NCBI RefSeq assembly: GCF_009467805.1
Contig: NZ_WIAY01000002.1
Span: 1-64,000 of the forward strand
Length of the DNA: 64,000 bases
DNA from: Stenotrophomonas nematodicola
GTDB lineage: Bacteria; Pseudomonadota; Gammaproteobacteria; Xanthomonadales; Xanthomonadaceae
Reading direction: 5' to 3'
Positions 20,868-31,429 of the stretch are shown in pieces (within the stretch, counting starts at the first letter, position 1; each line of letters starts with the position of its first letter). The position numbers and the translations under genes were made by a program. The notes beneath the pieces are model-generated. The model did not search any database and had not been told where the DNA came from. It saw nothing but the letters and a program-made list of their open reading frames with translations.

Positions 20868-21716
20868 TCACCGCGGTGCGGGCAGTGCCTTGTTGTTGCA
20901 CGCCAGCCCGCCGGCCGACAGCGCTTCGATGCGCAGGCAGCCCTGCAGTCGTTCGATCTGCTCCGGGGCCACGGCCACGAAGTCCATGCCGTTGAAGTAC
21001 ACGCACCAGCGGGTGCCGCACTCGAGCAGCATGGCGTCCTGCGCGGGGTGCGGCGGCGTTTTCAGATGGACCAGGGTGAACGCCCGCTGCTGGTTGTCCG
21101 GCGCGCTCCACAGGCGATAGCGCTGGTCGGTCTGCCGGGCCAGCTGCGTGCCTGCCACGTGGCCCCATATCGGAGCCAGCACCAGCACCACCCAGCCGAC
21201 GAGCAGCAGACCGAACCACCTGACGCGGCGATCCAGCGTATCTGTAACGACCATCACCCGGCCGAACTCACGCCGGCTCAGCCAGCGTTCGCCGCGGACC
21301 TCACGCCGCAGCCTGCGCCGCGCAATCCGCAGCCGCGCCCGCTGGCGACGCAGCCAGGGCTGGCGGCGGACCCGCACCAGCCAAGCAACGCAAATGAGGG
21401 TGCCGATGCCGAGGACCACTCCCAGCACCGCGGCGACAACCAGCAGCACCGGCAAGGGCATCGACAGGCCGGTATCCGGAAGCAGCTTCATGCTCTCGGC
21501 GGCCGTATACCAGACCACCTCGAACCCGCGATACACCAGCGCTTCGACGCCGCGATCCACCAGACCGTCGCCAAGCCCCAGGCCAGCCCAGTACGCCGCC
21601 TCGCAGGTGCGCCCCAGCAGATACGCGGCCGGCAGCAGCACCACCAGCACCTTGCCCAGTCCATCCAGCCACCCCCACAACGGCGGCCGTGAACGACGCC
21701 ACCCTGGCGCGCTCAT
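20868..21716 (-). CDS. Membrane protein of unknown function, second of a coupled pair
   Basis: A 282-residue protein with three hydrophobic segments (about 20-42, 88-115, 170-192), a very basic loop of about 45 residues after segment 2 (VRVRRQPWLRRQRARLRIAR) and a soluble C-terminal part of about 85 residues with four cysteines (LLECGTRWCVYFNGMDFVAV ... GCLRI ... LACNNK). I recognise no family. The start overlaps the stop of the upstream membrane gene by 4 bases (ATGA), so they are made together and probably act as a complex. Confidence 0.7.
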   Translation of the reverse strand: MSAPGWRRSRPPLWGWLDGLGKVLVVLLPAAYLLGRTCEAAYWAGLGLGDGLVDRGVEALVYRGFEVVWYTAAESMKLLPDTGLSMPLPVLLVVAAVLGVVLGIGTLICVAWLVRVRRQPWLRRQRARLRIARRRLRREVRGERWLSRREFGRVMVVTDTLDRRVRWFGLLLVGWVVLVLAPIWGHVAGTQLARQTDQRYRLWSAPDNQQRAFTLVHLKTPPHPAQDAMLLECGTRWCVYFNGMDFVAVAPEQIERLQGCLRIEALSAGGLACNNKALPAPR

Positions 21717-22519
21717 CGCGCCGCAGGCGCCGGTTTGGGCGCGGCAACGGCCTTGGGCGCCACCACGGCCGCCTGCAGGCGCTTGATCGCCGAGATCGGC
21801 ACGGCCTCCGCGCGATGCTGCTGCGGCCACCACAGGAACACGAACGCGCTGCTGCTGCCGAGCAGGCGTGCGTCACCCTGCAGCGGTGCCACGTCGCCAG
21901 TGAGATGGACGGTCACCCTGTTGCCCTGCCCTTCGGTGCGGATGCCTTCGGCCTTGTCCAGCGAATAAATCGCCGCGCCCAGCGCCATGAACAATGCGAC
22001 GGCCATGCACAGTCCGGTGAGCGGGCGCACGCCGGAGATGTCCCAACTGGTCAGCGGCGAACGCGAAAACAGCAGGCGCCAGCCCCAATGGCGCGCGCGC
22101 AGCGCGTCCACCTTCGCCGGGTTGCGCCGACGCAGGGTGTCCGGCCAGCCCACCACAATGGCCAGCGCGATGCCGCCCCCGAGGATCGCGGCGTAGGCGG
22201 GATCACGCAGCCCGGCCACCAGGAAATCGCTGATCTGCAGGTAGTCGAGGATCGACAGCTCGAAGCGCAGGTAGAAGAAATAGCTCGACCACAGGCCGAG
22301 CAGCGACAGCAGCACGTAACCGGCGCTGACGATCAAGGCCGGTTCCTGCCGCAGCAGCCGCCACAGCACCATGACCACCGAGTCCTCGCTGCCCCGTACC
22401 ACGGGCAGCACCGACCAGTCGGTGGATGCCCCCTCCCCTGGCGCGGCACCGGGGTGTCCGCCCGATGGCGCGATCGCCGGCACGTTGTCCTCGGTGCGGC
22501 CTTGATCCCTGTTGTCCAT
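21713..22519 (-). CDS. Membrane protein of unknown function, first of a coupled pair
   Basis: A 268-residue protein with a disordered N-terminus of about 45 residues, hydrophobic segments at about 60-85, 107-127 and 167-187, and a short soluble C-terminus (GNRVTVHLTGDVAPLQGDAR) ending in an Ala/Lys/Pro-rich tail. The segment LRFELSILDYLQISDFLVAG follows the first helix; I have a general memory of similar lines in unnamed bacterial membrane proteins but no function. The soluble end reads like the partner's end, in which a value is set by conditions near the membrane, but this is only a guess. It is coupled to the gene at 20868-21716. Confidence 0.7.
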   Translation of the reverse strand: MDNRDQGRTEDNVPAIAPSGGHPGAAPGEGASTDWSVLPVVRGSEDSVVMVLWRLLRQEPALIVSAGYVLLSLLGLWSSYFFYLRFELSILDYLQISDFLVAGLRDPAYAAILGGGIALAIVVGWPDTLRRRNPAKVDALRARHWGWRLLFSRSPLTSWDISGVRPLTGLCMAVALFMALGAAIYSLDKAEGIRTEGQGNRVTVHLTGDVAPLQGDARLLGSSSAFVFLWWPQQHRAEAVPISAIKRLQAAVVAPKAVAAPKPAPAAR

Positions 22520-22576
22520 GTTGCCCCCTGTCCTGCGCAGAGCATCGCTGAAAAGCCCTGCCGTGGGTAGCCTGCG

Positions 22577-22984
22577 CTACGCCGCGAGGTGGTGCTCGAT
22601 GGCCGCCTGCAGATCCAGGTCGGTCAAGGCCGTCGCGGCGACGAATCCCGCGTTGGCCACCGCCTGCGTCCCGCGGCGATGGCCGTCGTGGTAGCGCAGC
22701 TGCGCTCCGCCACACTGCGGGCAACGCAGGCCGTGCACCAGCGGCTGGCCCCCGATCGGGTCGGCCAGCGCGGCCAGCACCGGCCAGAACCGTGCGTCCG
22801 CGCCGGCCGGCAACAGGGCCGCCACGCGCTGTGGCACCGGGTCGAACGCACTGGCCACCACGACGTGATGGCCGTCGGCACTGCACAGGAGTGCCTCGCC
22901 ATAAGCATGGTCACCCAGCGCCGGATGCGCGAACACGTGTCCACAGAGGGCGCAGCCGCCCTCCAGCAGCGCAAGCGTCCGCAT
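22577..22984 (-). CDS. Small protein with split CxxC pairs (zinc-ribbon like)
   Basis: A 135-residue soluble protein with two CxxC pairs, Cys11/Cys14 (GGCALCGHVF) and Cys88/Cys91 (LRCPQCGGAQLRYHD), spaced as in a zinc ribbon split by an insert of about 70 residues. I know no named function. It starts five bases after the stop of the GNAT gene at 22990-23454, so the two are cotranscribed. Bases 22520-22576 before the next gene are short and empty. Confidence 0.65.
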   Translation of the reverse strand: MRTLALLEGGCALCGHVFAHPALGDHAYGEALLCSADGHHVVVASAFDPVPQRVAALLPAGADARFWPVLAALADPIGGQPLVHGLRCPQCGGAQLRYHDGHRRGTQAVANAGFVAATALTDLDLQAAIEHHLAA

Positions 22985-22989
22985 CCGGA

Positions 22990-23454
22990 TCAGCCCACCG
23001 GTGCCGCGATGTGGTGCGGTGTGTGCATGGGCTGGTAAACCAGACCCGATGCCGTGGCGACGTCGCCCGCACAGACGAAGCCATAGCGGGCATAGGCAGG
23101 CACCGAGGGCAGCGACGCGCTGACCGTGATCAACGGCGCACGCGCATGCGTCAACAGCGCCGTCATCAATGCACGACCGACACCGCGCTGCTGGCAGTCC
23201 GGCGCCACGAACAGCATCGCCACGTGCCGCCCTTCCTTGAGCTCGGCCACGCCACGCACCTTGCCCTCGTCGACCGCGACCAGGATGACGTTGTCGCCCT
23301 GCAGGCGTGCGGTGAATGCCTCGGCCGAAGCGACCCCACCGAACGTGGCGACACCCTGCGCAGACAGCGATGGCGCGACGGCGATGTTAAACGCCTGCAG
23401 GCAGATGGCGCTGGCGGCGTGGACGTCGTCGGGCGTCATGGGGCGGATGATCAT
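22990..23454 (-). CDS. GNAT family N-acetyltransferase
   Basis: A 154-residue protein beginning MIIRPMTPDDVHAASAICLQ and carrying the acetyl-CoA loop MLFVAPDCQQRGVGRALMTA (motif A, Q/RxxGxG/A) and the C-terminal ITVSASLPSVPAYARYGF. The acceptor is unknown. It is followed after five bases by the zinc-ribbon-like gene, which suggests an operon. An upstream extension of the frame exists, but this ATG begins exactly at the family N-terminus. Confidence 0.85.
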   Translation of the reverse strand: MIIRPMTPDDVHAASAICLQAFNIAVAPSLSAQGVATFGGVASAEAFTARLQGDNVILVAVDEGKVRGVAELKEGRHVAMLFVAPDCQQRGVGRALMTALLTHARAPLITVSASLPSVPAYARYGFVCAGDVATASGLVYQPMHTPHHIAAPVG

Positions 23455-23596
23455 GCACAGCCTGGCGCGGTGGCGGAGCCTGCCACGGTACTGGAACCGG
23501 GTGGCGAAAGGGAACTCCGCCAGCCGTTCCGCCGTGCGGTCAACACACTGCTTGCGCGACACCGTCCTGCGGTGCCGCGCATGCACGCCCGTCGGA

Positions 23597-25717
23597 TCAG
23601 GCGACCCGGCGCATCGGTGCGAGGCTGCCCGTGTCCAGCTTGAACACCGCCACCGCGTCGGTGAGGGTGCTGGCCTGCTGTTCCAGCGAACGGCTGGCCG
23701 CGGTGGCTTCTTCGACCAGCGCGGCATTCTGCTGCGTCACCTGGTCCATCTGCACCACCACCTGGTTGACCTGTTCGATACCGGCCGCCTGTTCCTTGGT
23801 GGCGGCGGCGATGTCGCTCATCAACTGATTGGTGCGCGAGCTGGCCTGGGTCAGGCGGGTGATCGCCGCTTCGGATTCCACGGTGACGCTCAGGCCGGTC
23901 TTGACCTTGGCGCTGGCGTCGTCGATCAGGTCCTTGATCTCCTTGGCGGCGACGCCGGCACGCTGGGCCAGGGTGCGTACTTCGCTGGCCACCACGGCGA
24001 AACCGCGGCCGTTTTCGCCGGCGCGGGCCGCTTCCACTGCCGCGTTCAGGGCCAGGATGTTGGTCTGGAAGGCGATGCCGTCGATCACCGAGGAGATCTC
24101 GGAGATGCGTGCGGACGACTGGTCGATCTCGCCCATCACCGCCGCCATCTGCGCGATGGCCTGCTCGGTGGCCTTCACCGCCGCGCCGGCGGCGTGCGCC
24201 TCGTGGTCGGCCTGGCTGGCAAGCTCGGCATTCTGGCGCACGGTGGAGGTCAGCTCCTCCATCGAGGCGGCCGCCTCTTCCAGATTGGCGGCCTGCTGCT
24301 CGGTGCGGCGCGACAGGTCGTTGTGGCCGGCAGCCAGTTCCTGGGCGGCATCGTTGATGCTGCCCGCCGCGAGCTGGATCTTGCCTACGATGCCGGTCAG
24401 CTGCGCGGCAGTAACGTTGGCATCGTCGCGCATCTGCGCGAACACGCCTTCGTAGTGGCCGTCCATGCGCGAGGTCAGATCGCCGACGGAGATCGCGCGC
24501 AGCACAGCCGAGAGATCGGCGATGCTGGCCTGCGAACTGGCCATCATGCCGTTGAGGTTGGCCACCATTGCGCGGAACTGGAACTGGAAGGCCGCCTCAT
24601 TGCCGCGCACCGAGAAATCGCCCGCGCTGGCGGCCTGGGCCAGCAGGTCGATCTCGGCATTGATCGCTTCCAGGCTGTGCTTGACCGTGGCCATCGTGCG
24701 GGTCAGTACCGCCTTCTCGCCGGGGTAGCTGTCGAGGTCGCGGCTCAGGTCGCCGATCGCATAGCGTTGCATCACCTCGACCATGTGGAACTCGACCGCC
24801 ACGTGCGAGGCAACCAGTTCGTTGGTGGCATGCACCATGCGCCCGTAGTCGCCGGGGAACGCCGCTTCGTCCATGCGGTAGCTGATCGCACCGGCCTCGT
24901 GCTGACCCGCCATGTCGAGCTGCGCGGTGATCGCCGCCTGCACGTTGTGGCGCACGCTGGCCATCGCCTCGCCCAGCTGGGTCAGTTCGTCGCGGCCGTC
25001 CAGGCGGAAGTCCTGGTCCAGCTCGCCCCTGGCCATGCGCTCGGCCAGGCCCACTGCCCGGGCCAGCGGGCCGGTCAGGCTGCGCCCGATCAGCACGGAG
25101 GCCGCAATGCCGACCAGCAGCGCCACACCGCCGAGCACCAGCAGTTGCAGCAGGGTGCGCTCACCCAGCCGGATCGCCTCGCCGGCGGCCTCGCGGCTCT
25201 GGGTTTCTTCGTAGGCCACGCCATTGGCCAGGGCCTTGTTCCAGCCGTTGGCTGCATCCTGCACCGCGCCAAGCGTCAACGCGACGGCGGCCGGGAAGTC
25301 GCCCTGCTGCATCAGCTCGCTGGTCTGCTTGTTCAATGGACGGGCGGTGGCGCGCCGGGCGGCGATCTCCTCGCCGATCTGCTTGCCCTCGGCATCGCCC
25401 GGCAGCGCCTGGTAGGCGGTCCAACTGGTTTCGTAGCGCTTGACCAGGTCGGCGATGCGGGCCTCGTCGGCCTCGCGCGCTTCACCCTGGCGGATCAGCA
25501 TTTCACGGCGCACGACCATCATCTGGTTGTTCGCGTCGAGCATGTCCGACAGCAGCCGGACCTTGGCCACGCTGACCTCGGCCACGTCCTGCATCGCGCG
25601 CTTCTGCACCACGCTGCCGGTGGCGCCGGTAGCCACGACGGCGGCCACCAGCAGCAACAACAGGCCAAAGCCCATACCTAGACGCCAGACGACGCTGACG
25701 TTCCTCAAGAAATCCAT
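23597..25717 (-). CDS. Methyl-accepting chemotaxis protein
   Basis: A 706-residue transducer. Helix 1 is at about 12-33, a four-helix periplasmic domain of about 150 residues (MCP_4HB/Tar type) follows, helix 2 is at about 188-208, then a HAMP (about 210-262) and an unusually long linker of some 170 residues containing two further HAMP-like repeats (about 270-440; [20 protein letters not shown] and [18 protein letters not shown]). The signalling tip is [20 protein letters not shown] followed by [20 protein letters not shown]. There is no C-terminal pentapeptide for CheR tethering. The ligand is unknown. The start ATG at 25717 lies at the membrane anchor; no strong Shine-Dalgarno is seen. No other che genes are in the window. 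Confidence 0.93.
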   Translation of the reverse strand: MDFLRNVSVVWRLGMGFGLLLLLVAAVVATGATGSVVQKRAMQDVAEVSVAKVRLLSDMLDANNQMMVVRREMLIRQGEAREADEARIADLVKRYETSWTAYQALPGDAEGKQIGEEIAARRATARPLNKQTSELMQQGDFPAAVALTLGAVQDAANGWNKALANGVAYEETQSREAAGEAIRLGERTLLQLLVLGGVALLVGIAASVLIGRSLTGPLARAVGLAERMARGELDQDFRLDGRDELTQLGEAMASVRHNVQAAITAQLDMAGQHEAGAISYRMDEAAFPGDYGRMVHATNELVASHVAVEFHMVEVMQRYAIGDLSRDLDSYPGEKAVLTRTMATVKHSLEAINAEIDLLAQAASAGDFSVRGNEAAFQFQFRAMVANLNGMMASSQASIADLSAVLRAISVGDLTSRMDGHYEGVFAQMRDDANVTAAQLTGIVGKIQLAAGSINDAAQELAAGHNDLSRRTEQQAANLEEAAASMEELTSTVRQNAELASQADHEAHAAGAAVKATEQAIAQMAAVMGEIDQSSARISEISSVIDGIAFQTNILALNAAVEAARAGENGRGFAVVASEVRTLAQRAGVAAKEIKDLIDDASAKVKTGLSVTVESEAAITRLTQASSRTNQLMSDIAAATKEQAAGIEQVNQVVVQMDQVTQQNAALVEEATAASRSLEQQASTLTDAVAVFKLDTGSLAPMRRVA

Positions 25718-25821
25718 GATATCGATCCAAACCGGGGGGAGTGCCCGGTTATCGGCGCTGACCGGCGCGTTCTTGACCGGCGAGCGCCGGCCGGGATGGG
25801 TCCGATTCACCTTGACCCACG

Positions 25822-25845
25822 AAAAAGCCCCGCTTGCGCGGGGCT
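25822..25845 (-). terminator. Intrinsic terminator after purA
   Basis: On the minus strand the 8-bp stem AGCCCCGC/GCGGGGCT with loop GCAA is followed by four T. It lies about 65 bases after the purA stop and ahead of the chemoreceptor start. Confidence 0.88.
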
Positions 25846-25910
25846 CTTTCATTGGGGCCGTGTCAGCCACCCGGCCGGGCGCCGGGCATGGCCCGGGACC
25901 GGCGGTCCGC

Positions 25911-27410
<1,500 letters not shown>

Positions 27411-27451
27411 TCACCGTCCGGTCAGGCCCGCCATCCGGGGGCCGGGCCGTC

Positions 27452-27637
27452 TCAATGCTTCAGCCACCACAGCGTGGTGAGGCCGGCCAGCAGGATCACC
27501 CCGCCCCAGGTCCGCAGGGCGCTGCTGCGCAGCATCAGCAGCTGCTCGGCCATGCGCTTCCAGGCACGGGGCGCGACGAACAGGAACAGGCCTTCGAACA
27601 CGGCCACCAGGCACAGCGCCGAGAACAGGTCTTTCAT
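27452..27637 (-). CDS. DUF2065 (YjeT-like) small membrane protein
   Basis: A 61-residue protein with two hydrophobic helices (DLFSALCLVAVFEGLFLFVA and TWGGVILLAGLTTLWWL) joined by WKRMAEQLLMLRSSALR. This matches the DUF2065 family, which in E. coli is YjeT and lies between hflC and purA, as here. Function is unknown. The ATG at 27637 is chosen because GGAG lies six bases upstream; another ATG at 27649 would add four residues. Confidence 0.88.
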   Translation of the reverse strand: MKDLFSALCLVAVFEGLFLFVAPRAWKRMAEQLLMLRSSALRTWGGVILLAGLTTLWWLKH

Positions 27638-27664
27638 GAAGAACTCCACACCATCACAAATGAA

Positions 27665-27694
27665 ACGGGGACCCGGTCTGCACCGGGTCCCCGT
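27665..27694 (-). terminator. Perfect 13-bp stem-loop between hflC and the yjeT-like gene
   Basis: The arms ACGGGGACCCGGT and ACCGGGTCCCCGT are exact complements with a four-base loop. On the minus strand the stem is followed by TTCATTTG, only moderately T-rich. It may be a partial terminator or an mRNA processing/stability hairpin setting the ratio of the small protein to HflKC. Confidence 0.7.
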
Positions 27695-27715
27695 GGGTTG
27701 CTGCCGTCTGCGGCC

Positions 27716-28579
27716 TCAGCGATCGCTCTTGAGGTACTGCAGGAACGGATCGTTCTTGTCGAGCACGATCACGCCATTGCCGTCGGTCATGGAGCCGCGG
27801 TAGGCCTCCAGGCTGCGGTAGAAGGCGTAGAACGACGGGTCGGCCGAACCGGCCTTGCCGTAGATGCGGGCGGCTTCGGCGTCACCGGCACCGCGCAGCT
27901 GCTGGGCATCGCGCTCGGCTTCGGCCACCAGCACGGTGCTGTCGCGGTCGGCCTGGGCACGGATGGTCAGCGACTGCTCCTCACCCTCGGCGCGCAGCTT
28001 GGCCGCTTCCTGCTTGCGCTGGGCGCGCATGCGCTCGTACACATCGTTGATCACCTGGCTGTCGGTGGGCAGGTCGATCTGCTTGATGCGCAGGTCGATG
28101 ATTTCCATGCCCAGTTCCTTGACCGCCTTGTTGATGCCGGTCAACTGGTTGGCGATCAGTTCGCTGCGATCACCCGACACCAGCTGCTGCAGGGTGCGCG
28201 AGTTGATCTGGTTGCGCAGCGAGTCGGTGATGATCGGTGCCAGGCGCGCATTGGCCAGGGCGGCATCGCCACCGGTGGCGCGGTAGTAGTTGCGCACGTC
28301 GGAAATGCGGCCGATGGCGAAGAAGTCGACGCTGACGTCCTTCTGCTCGGCGGTGAAGTAACGCGCCGGCGCGGTGTCCAGCACCTGGAAGCGGCGGTCG
28401 AACACGCGTACCGATTCCACCAGCGGCACCTTGAAGTGCAGGCCCGGCTTGATGTCCGCACGGACCACCTTGCCCAGGTTCAACACCATCGCGGTCTGGT
28501 CCTCACGGACCACATACACCGACCCCAACAGGCCCAGCAGGGCGGCCACGGCCAACCCGATCCACAGTGAACTCTTCAT
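27716..28579 (-). CDS. hflC: HflC, subunit of the FtsH-regulating membrane complex
   Basis: A 287-residue protein with one N-terminal membrane anchor (SLWIGLAVAALLGLLGSVYV) and a SPFH/band 7 domain (VREDQTAMVLNLGKVVRADI ... PLVESVRVFDRRFQVLD), then a coiled-coil region rich in Arg/Glu/Gln (RMRAQRKQEAAKLRAEGEEQ). With HflK it forms a periplasm-facing complex around the FtsH protease. Its ATG overlaps the hflK stop by four bases, indicating coupled translation. Length agrees with the family. Confidence 0.96.
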   Translation of the reverse strand: MKSSLWIGLAVAALLGLLGSVYVVREDQTAMVLNLGKVVRADIKPGLHFKVPLVESVRVFDRRFQVLDTAPARYFTAEQKDVSVDFFAIGRISDVRNYYRATGGDAALANARLAPIITDSLRNQINSRTLQQLVSGDRSELIANQLTGINKAVKELGMEIIDLRIKQIDLPTDSQVINDVYERMRAQRKQEAAKLRAEGEEQSLTIRAQADRDSTVLVAEAERDAQQLRGAGDAEAARIYGKAGSADPSFYAFYRSLEAYRGSMTDGNGVIVLDKNDPFLQYLKSDR

Positions 28580-29712
28580 CGGCTGGCTCCTTCACGACCG
28601 GTCGGTCGTCCGGTGGGTCGGGTGGTCGGGCGCTCGGCATCGCGCGCCCCATCCACCGGCGTGCTGGCCGGCAACGACGGCAGCATCACTTCCGGGGTCA
28701 CCGCCGGGGCGGCACCGGCGGCACCGGCGCGGGCATCACCCGGCATCGGCACGTAGATCAGCTGGCGGCCATCGCCACCGATGATCTTGCGGTTCTGCGA
28801 GAGCACCTGCTCCACCGTTTCCAGCCACAGCCGCTTGCGGGTGACTTCCGGGGCGTCCTTGTACTGCACCTGCAGCAGGCTGAAGCGGTCGGCATCACCC
28901 TGCGCCTTGGACACCACCGCCTGCTTGTAGCCTTCGGCGGTGGTGCGGGCACGCGAGGCCTGGCCGCGCGCTTCGGGCACGACCTTGGCCGCATAGGCCT
29001 GGGCTTCGTTGATCAGGCGTTCCTTGACCTGCTGCGCGCCGTTGACCTCGTCGAACGCCGGCTTCACTTCTTCCGGCGGGCGCGCGTCGGGCAGGGTCAG
29101 CCCGGTCACGACCAGGCCGGTCTGGTAGGCCTTCAGCGCCGACTGCAGACGCTCTTCGGCGACCACGGCCAGCGGACCGCGGTTGTTCAGCACGGTATTG
29201 AGGTCGGCACGGCCCACCTGCTCGCGCACCGCGCTCTGCGCCGACTGCTCCAGCACCTGGTCGGCCGAGACCGAACCGAACAGGTACTTCTGCGGATCGG
29301 CGATGCGGTACTGCACGTTGACCGAGACGTTGACGATGTTCTCGTCACGGGTCAGCACCGGCACCTGGCTGCTGAAGGTCTTGATCTGGGTGGCATTGAC
29401 CTTGGTCACCGATTCGATCGGCCACGGCAGCTTGAAGTTCGGGCCAGGCCCCAGGATCCGCGAGAACTGGCCGAAACGCAGCACCACGCCACGTTGCTGT
29501 TCGCCGATCAGCTGGAAACTGGAGAACAGCAGCAGCAGCACCACCGCTACCGCGACCCAGCGCAGGATGTTCCCATCGAACATCTCCTTCAGCGGTCCGG
29601 GCAATCCGCCCCAACCACCGCCATTGCCGCCGCCGCGCGGCTTGAACGGCCCGCGTCGATTATCGTCGGGGCCTTGTCCGCCCTTGTTGCCGCCGGGTGT
29701 ATTCCAGGCCAT
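28576..29712 (-). CDS. hflK: HflK, subunit of the FtsH-regulating membrane complex
   Basis: A 378-residue protein with a glycine/proline-rich cytoplasmic N-terminus (NTPGGNKGGQGPDDNRRGPF), one membrane helix at about 57-78 (ILRWVAVAVVLLLLFSSFQLIG), a SPFH domain and a coiled-coil end with a Pro/Ala/Arg-rich tail. Together with HflC it controls FtsH. Shine-Dalgarno GGAG precedes the ATG at 29712. It is the first gene of the hflK-hflC-yjeT unit. A TAGAAT box on the minus strand at 29780-29785 is a plausible -10 for the operon. Confidence 0.96.
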   Translation of the reverse strand: MAWNTPGGNKGGQGPDDNRRGPFKPRGGGNGGGWGGLPGPLKEMFDGNILRWVAVAVVLLLLFSSFQLIGEQQRGVVLRFGQFSRILGPGPNFKLPWPIESVTKVNATQIKTFSSQVPVLTRDENIVNVSVNVQYRIADPQKYLFGSVSADQVLEQSAQSAVREQVGRADLNTVLNNRGPLAVVAEERLQSALKAYQTGLVVTGLTLPDARPPEEVKPAFDEVNGAQQVKERLINEAQAYAAKVVPEARGQASRARTTAEGYKQAVVSKAQGDADRFSLLQVQYKDAPEVTRKRLWLETVEQVLSQNRKIIGGDGRQLIYVPMPGDARAGAAGAAPAVTPEVMLPSLPASTPVDGARDAERPTTRPTGRPTGREGASR

Positions 29713-29779
29713 GCACGCTCCATCAAGGTAAGGCTGCCTGCGGGCCACTCCCGCAACGTCAACCGGTGTATCTCATCCG

Positions 29780-29785
29780 ATTCTA
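29780..29785 (-). promoter_or_regulatory. Possible -10 box of the hflK operon
   Basis: TAGAAT on the minus strand, about 68 bases before the hflK start. No clear -35 is seen, so this is tentative. Confidence 0.4.
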
Positions 29786-29917
29786 CTAGATGGGGCTGAC
29801 CGGCAGGATTGGAAGGGGGAAGGTGGCGCGGGATGCGATTCATGCAGCCTTGCACCGGCCCCGCCCCCGCTGCCAGCGGGTAAGGTGTGTGCCTCCCTTC
29901 CCCGCCAGGTCCCGGCC

Positions 29918-30916
29918 ATGCTCCCTTCCGCCCCCTTCGACGCATTCCGCATCCACCAGGCCGCCGACGGCGGCCATCGGGCCGGGATGGAGCCGATCGG
30001 ACTGGACGACCTGGCGCCCGGCGAGGTGGTGATCCGGGCCGGCTGGTCCTCGGTCAACTACAAGGATGCCCTGGCCGGCACCGGCACGGGGCGGATCCTG
30101 CGACGCTTTCCGCTGGTGGGCGGGATCGATGTGGCCGGCACGGTGGTCGCCTCCACCGACCCGGCCTGGCGCGAAGGCGATGCGGTGCTGGCCACCGGCT
30201 GCGGGCTGAGCGAGACCCGCGATGGCGGCTACAGCCAGTATGTCCGGCTGGCCTCCAGCGCGGTGATCGCCCAGCCGGCCGGGCTGACCCCGCGCGAGGC
30301 GATGATCCTGGGCACGGCCGGTTTCACTGCCGCGTTGGCGCTGCTGCGCATGCTCGACAACCGGCTGACGCCCGAACTGGGGCCGCTGGCGGTCACCGGC
30401 GCCACCGGCGGCGTGGGCTCGCTGGCGGTGGACATCTTCAGCCAGGCCGGATTCGAGGTGCATGCCATCAGCGGCAAGGCCGGGCAGGCCGACTACCTGC
30501 GCGGCCTGGGGGCGCGTGAGGTGCTGCCGCGCGAGGCGCTGGCCACCACCCGGCCGATGGAATCGGCGCGCTTCGGTGGCGGCCTGGACAACGCCGGCGG
30601 GCCGATGCTGGCCAGCCTGCTGGCGCAGACCGCGCCGTACGGCAGCGTGGTCAGTGCCGGACTCGCCGCCAGCCCTGCGCTGGACATGACGGTGATGCCC
30701 TTCATCATCCGCGGCGTGTCGCTGCTGGGCGTGTCGTCCTCCAGCGCGCCGCGGGTGCTGCGCGAGAAGGTGTGGGACAAGCTCGGCAGCGAGTGGCGGC
30801 CGCGCCACCTGGAGCGCATCTGCACCGGCGAAGTGGGCCTGGACGGCCTGCCTGGGGTGTTCGAACGGCTCCTGGCCGGCGGAGGGCACGGGCGTACGGT
30901 GGTACGAATCGACTGA
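29918..30916 (+). CDS. YhdH/AcuI-type medium-chain oxidoreductase
   Basis: A 332-residue NADPH-dependent enzyme of the zinc-free MDR (quinone oxidoreductase) group. The start is MLPSAPFDAFRIHQAADG, then WSSVNYKDALAGTGTGRILR and FPLVGGIDVAGTVV, and the dinucleotide fold VTGATGGVGSLAVDIFSQAG. AcuI/YhdH proteins reduce acryloyl-CoA to propionyl-CoA, which would feed the prp pathway found 11 kb away. This link is inference; the substrate is not shown. The gene stands alone. Confidence 0.88.
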   Translation: MLPSAPFDAFRIHQAADGGHRAGMEPIGLDDLAPGEVVIRAGWSSVNYKDALAGTGTGRILRRFPLVGGIDVAGTVVASTDPAWREGDAVLATGCGLSETRDGGYSQYVRLASSAVIAQPAGLTPREAMILGTAGFTAALALLRMLDNRLTPELGPLAVTGATGGVGSLAVDIFSQAGFEVHAISGKAGQADYLRGLGAREVLPREALATTRPMESARFGGGLDNAGGPMLASLLAQTAPYGSVVSAGLAASPALDMTVMPFIIRGVSLLGVSSSSAPRVLREKVWDKLGSEWRPRHLERICTGEVGLDGLPGVFERLLAGGGHGRTVVRID

Positions 30917-31005
30917 GCGCGCCAGCCGGGCGACGGACGGTGCGCCGGATGCTTCACGCCGATGCGAGGCGCGCACTACACTGCGCGCATCACATGGGGA
31001 ACAAC

Positions 31006-31389
31006 ATGGCACGCATTCTGATCGTCGACGATTCACCGTCGCAGCTGTTGGGGATACAGCGCATCGTCGAGAAGCTCGGTCACGAGATCCTGACCGCCAC
31101 CGATGGTGCGGCCGGTGTGGAAGCGGCCAAGGCCGAACTGCCCGACCTGGTCCTGATGGACGTGGTGATGCCCAACCTCAACGGCTTCCAGGCGACCCGC
31201 ACGCTGTCGCGCGATGCGGCCACCAAGCATATCCCGGTGATCCTGGTGACCACCAAGGACCAGGACACCGACCGCATGTGGGGCATGCGGCAGGGCGCCA
31301 AGGCCTACATCACCAAGCCGTTCTCCGAGGACGAGCTGTCCGAGGTGCTGGAGCGGGTGTTCAGCAGCCAGGAACCGCCGGCCCTTTGA
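31006..31389 (+). CDS. Single-domain response regulator, PilH-like
   Basis: A 127-residue receiver-only protein: acidic pair VDDSPSQLLGIQRIVEKLGH, phosphoacceptor Asp in LVLMDVVMPNLNGFQATR, Thr/Lys positions in VILVTTKDQDTDR and AYITKPFSEDEL. The tail and the sequence TKDQDTDRMWGMRQGAKAYI are close to PilH of the twitching motility system. The ATG at 31006 has GGGGA upstream; 30994 is an alternative. No pilG, pilI or pilJ lies beside it, so it may be a stray PilH-like gene. A TACACT at 30977-30982 could be its -10 box. Confidence 0.85.
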   Translation: MARILIVDDSPSQLLGIQRIVEKLGHEILTATDGAAGVEAAKAELPDLVLMDVVMPNLNGFQATRTLSRDAATKHIPVILVTTKDQDTDRMWGMRQGAKAYITKPFSEDELSEVLERVFSSQEPPAL

Positions 31390-31394
31390 CCCGC

Positions 31395-31415
31395 GTGCCG
31401 ACCTGCGGTCGGCAC
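31395..31415. repeat. Short palindrome between convergent genes (REP/SMAG-like)
   Basis: A perfect 9-bp stem GTGCCGACC/GGTCGGCAC with a three-base loop lies six bases after the PilH-like stop and 15 bases before the end of the DnaJ gene. No T run follows. It fits the palindromic repeats common between convergent genes in Stenotrophomonas. Confidence 0.55.
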
Positions 31416-31429
31416 CCACCGGGCGTCGT

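Noticed and set aside
31006..31389. CheY
   Set aside because: TKDQDTDRMWGMRQGAKAYI and the end fit PilH better than CheY, but without pil genes beside it the name is not fixed.
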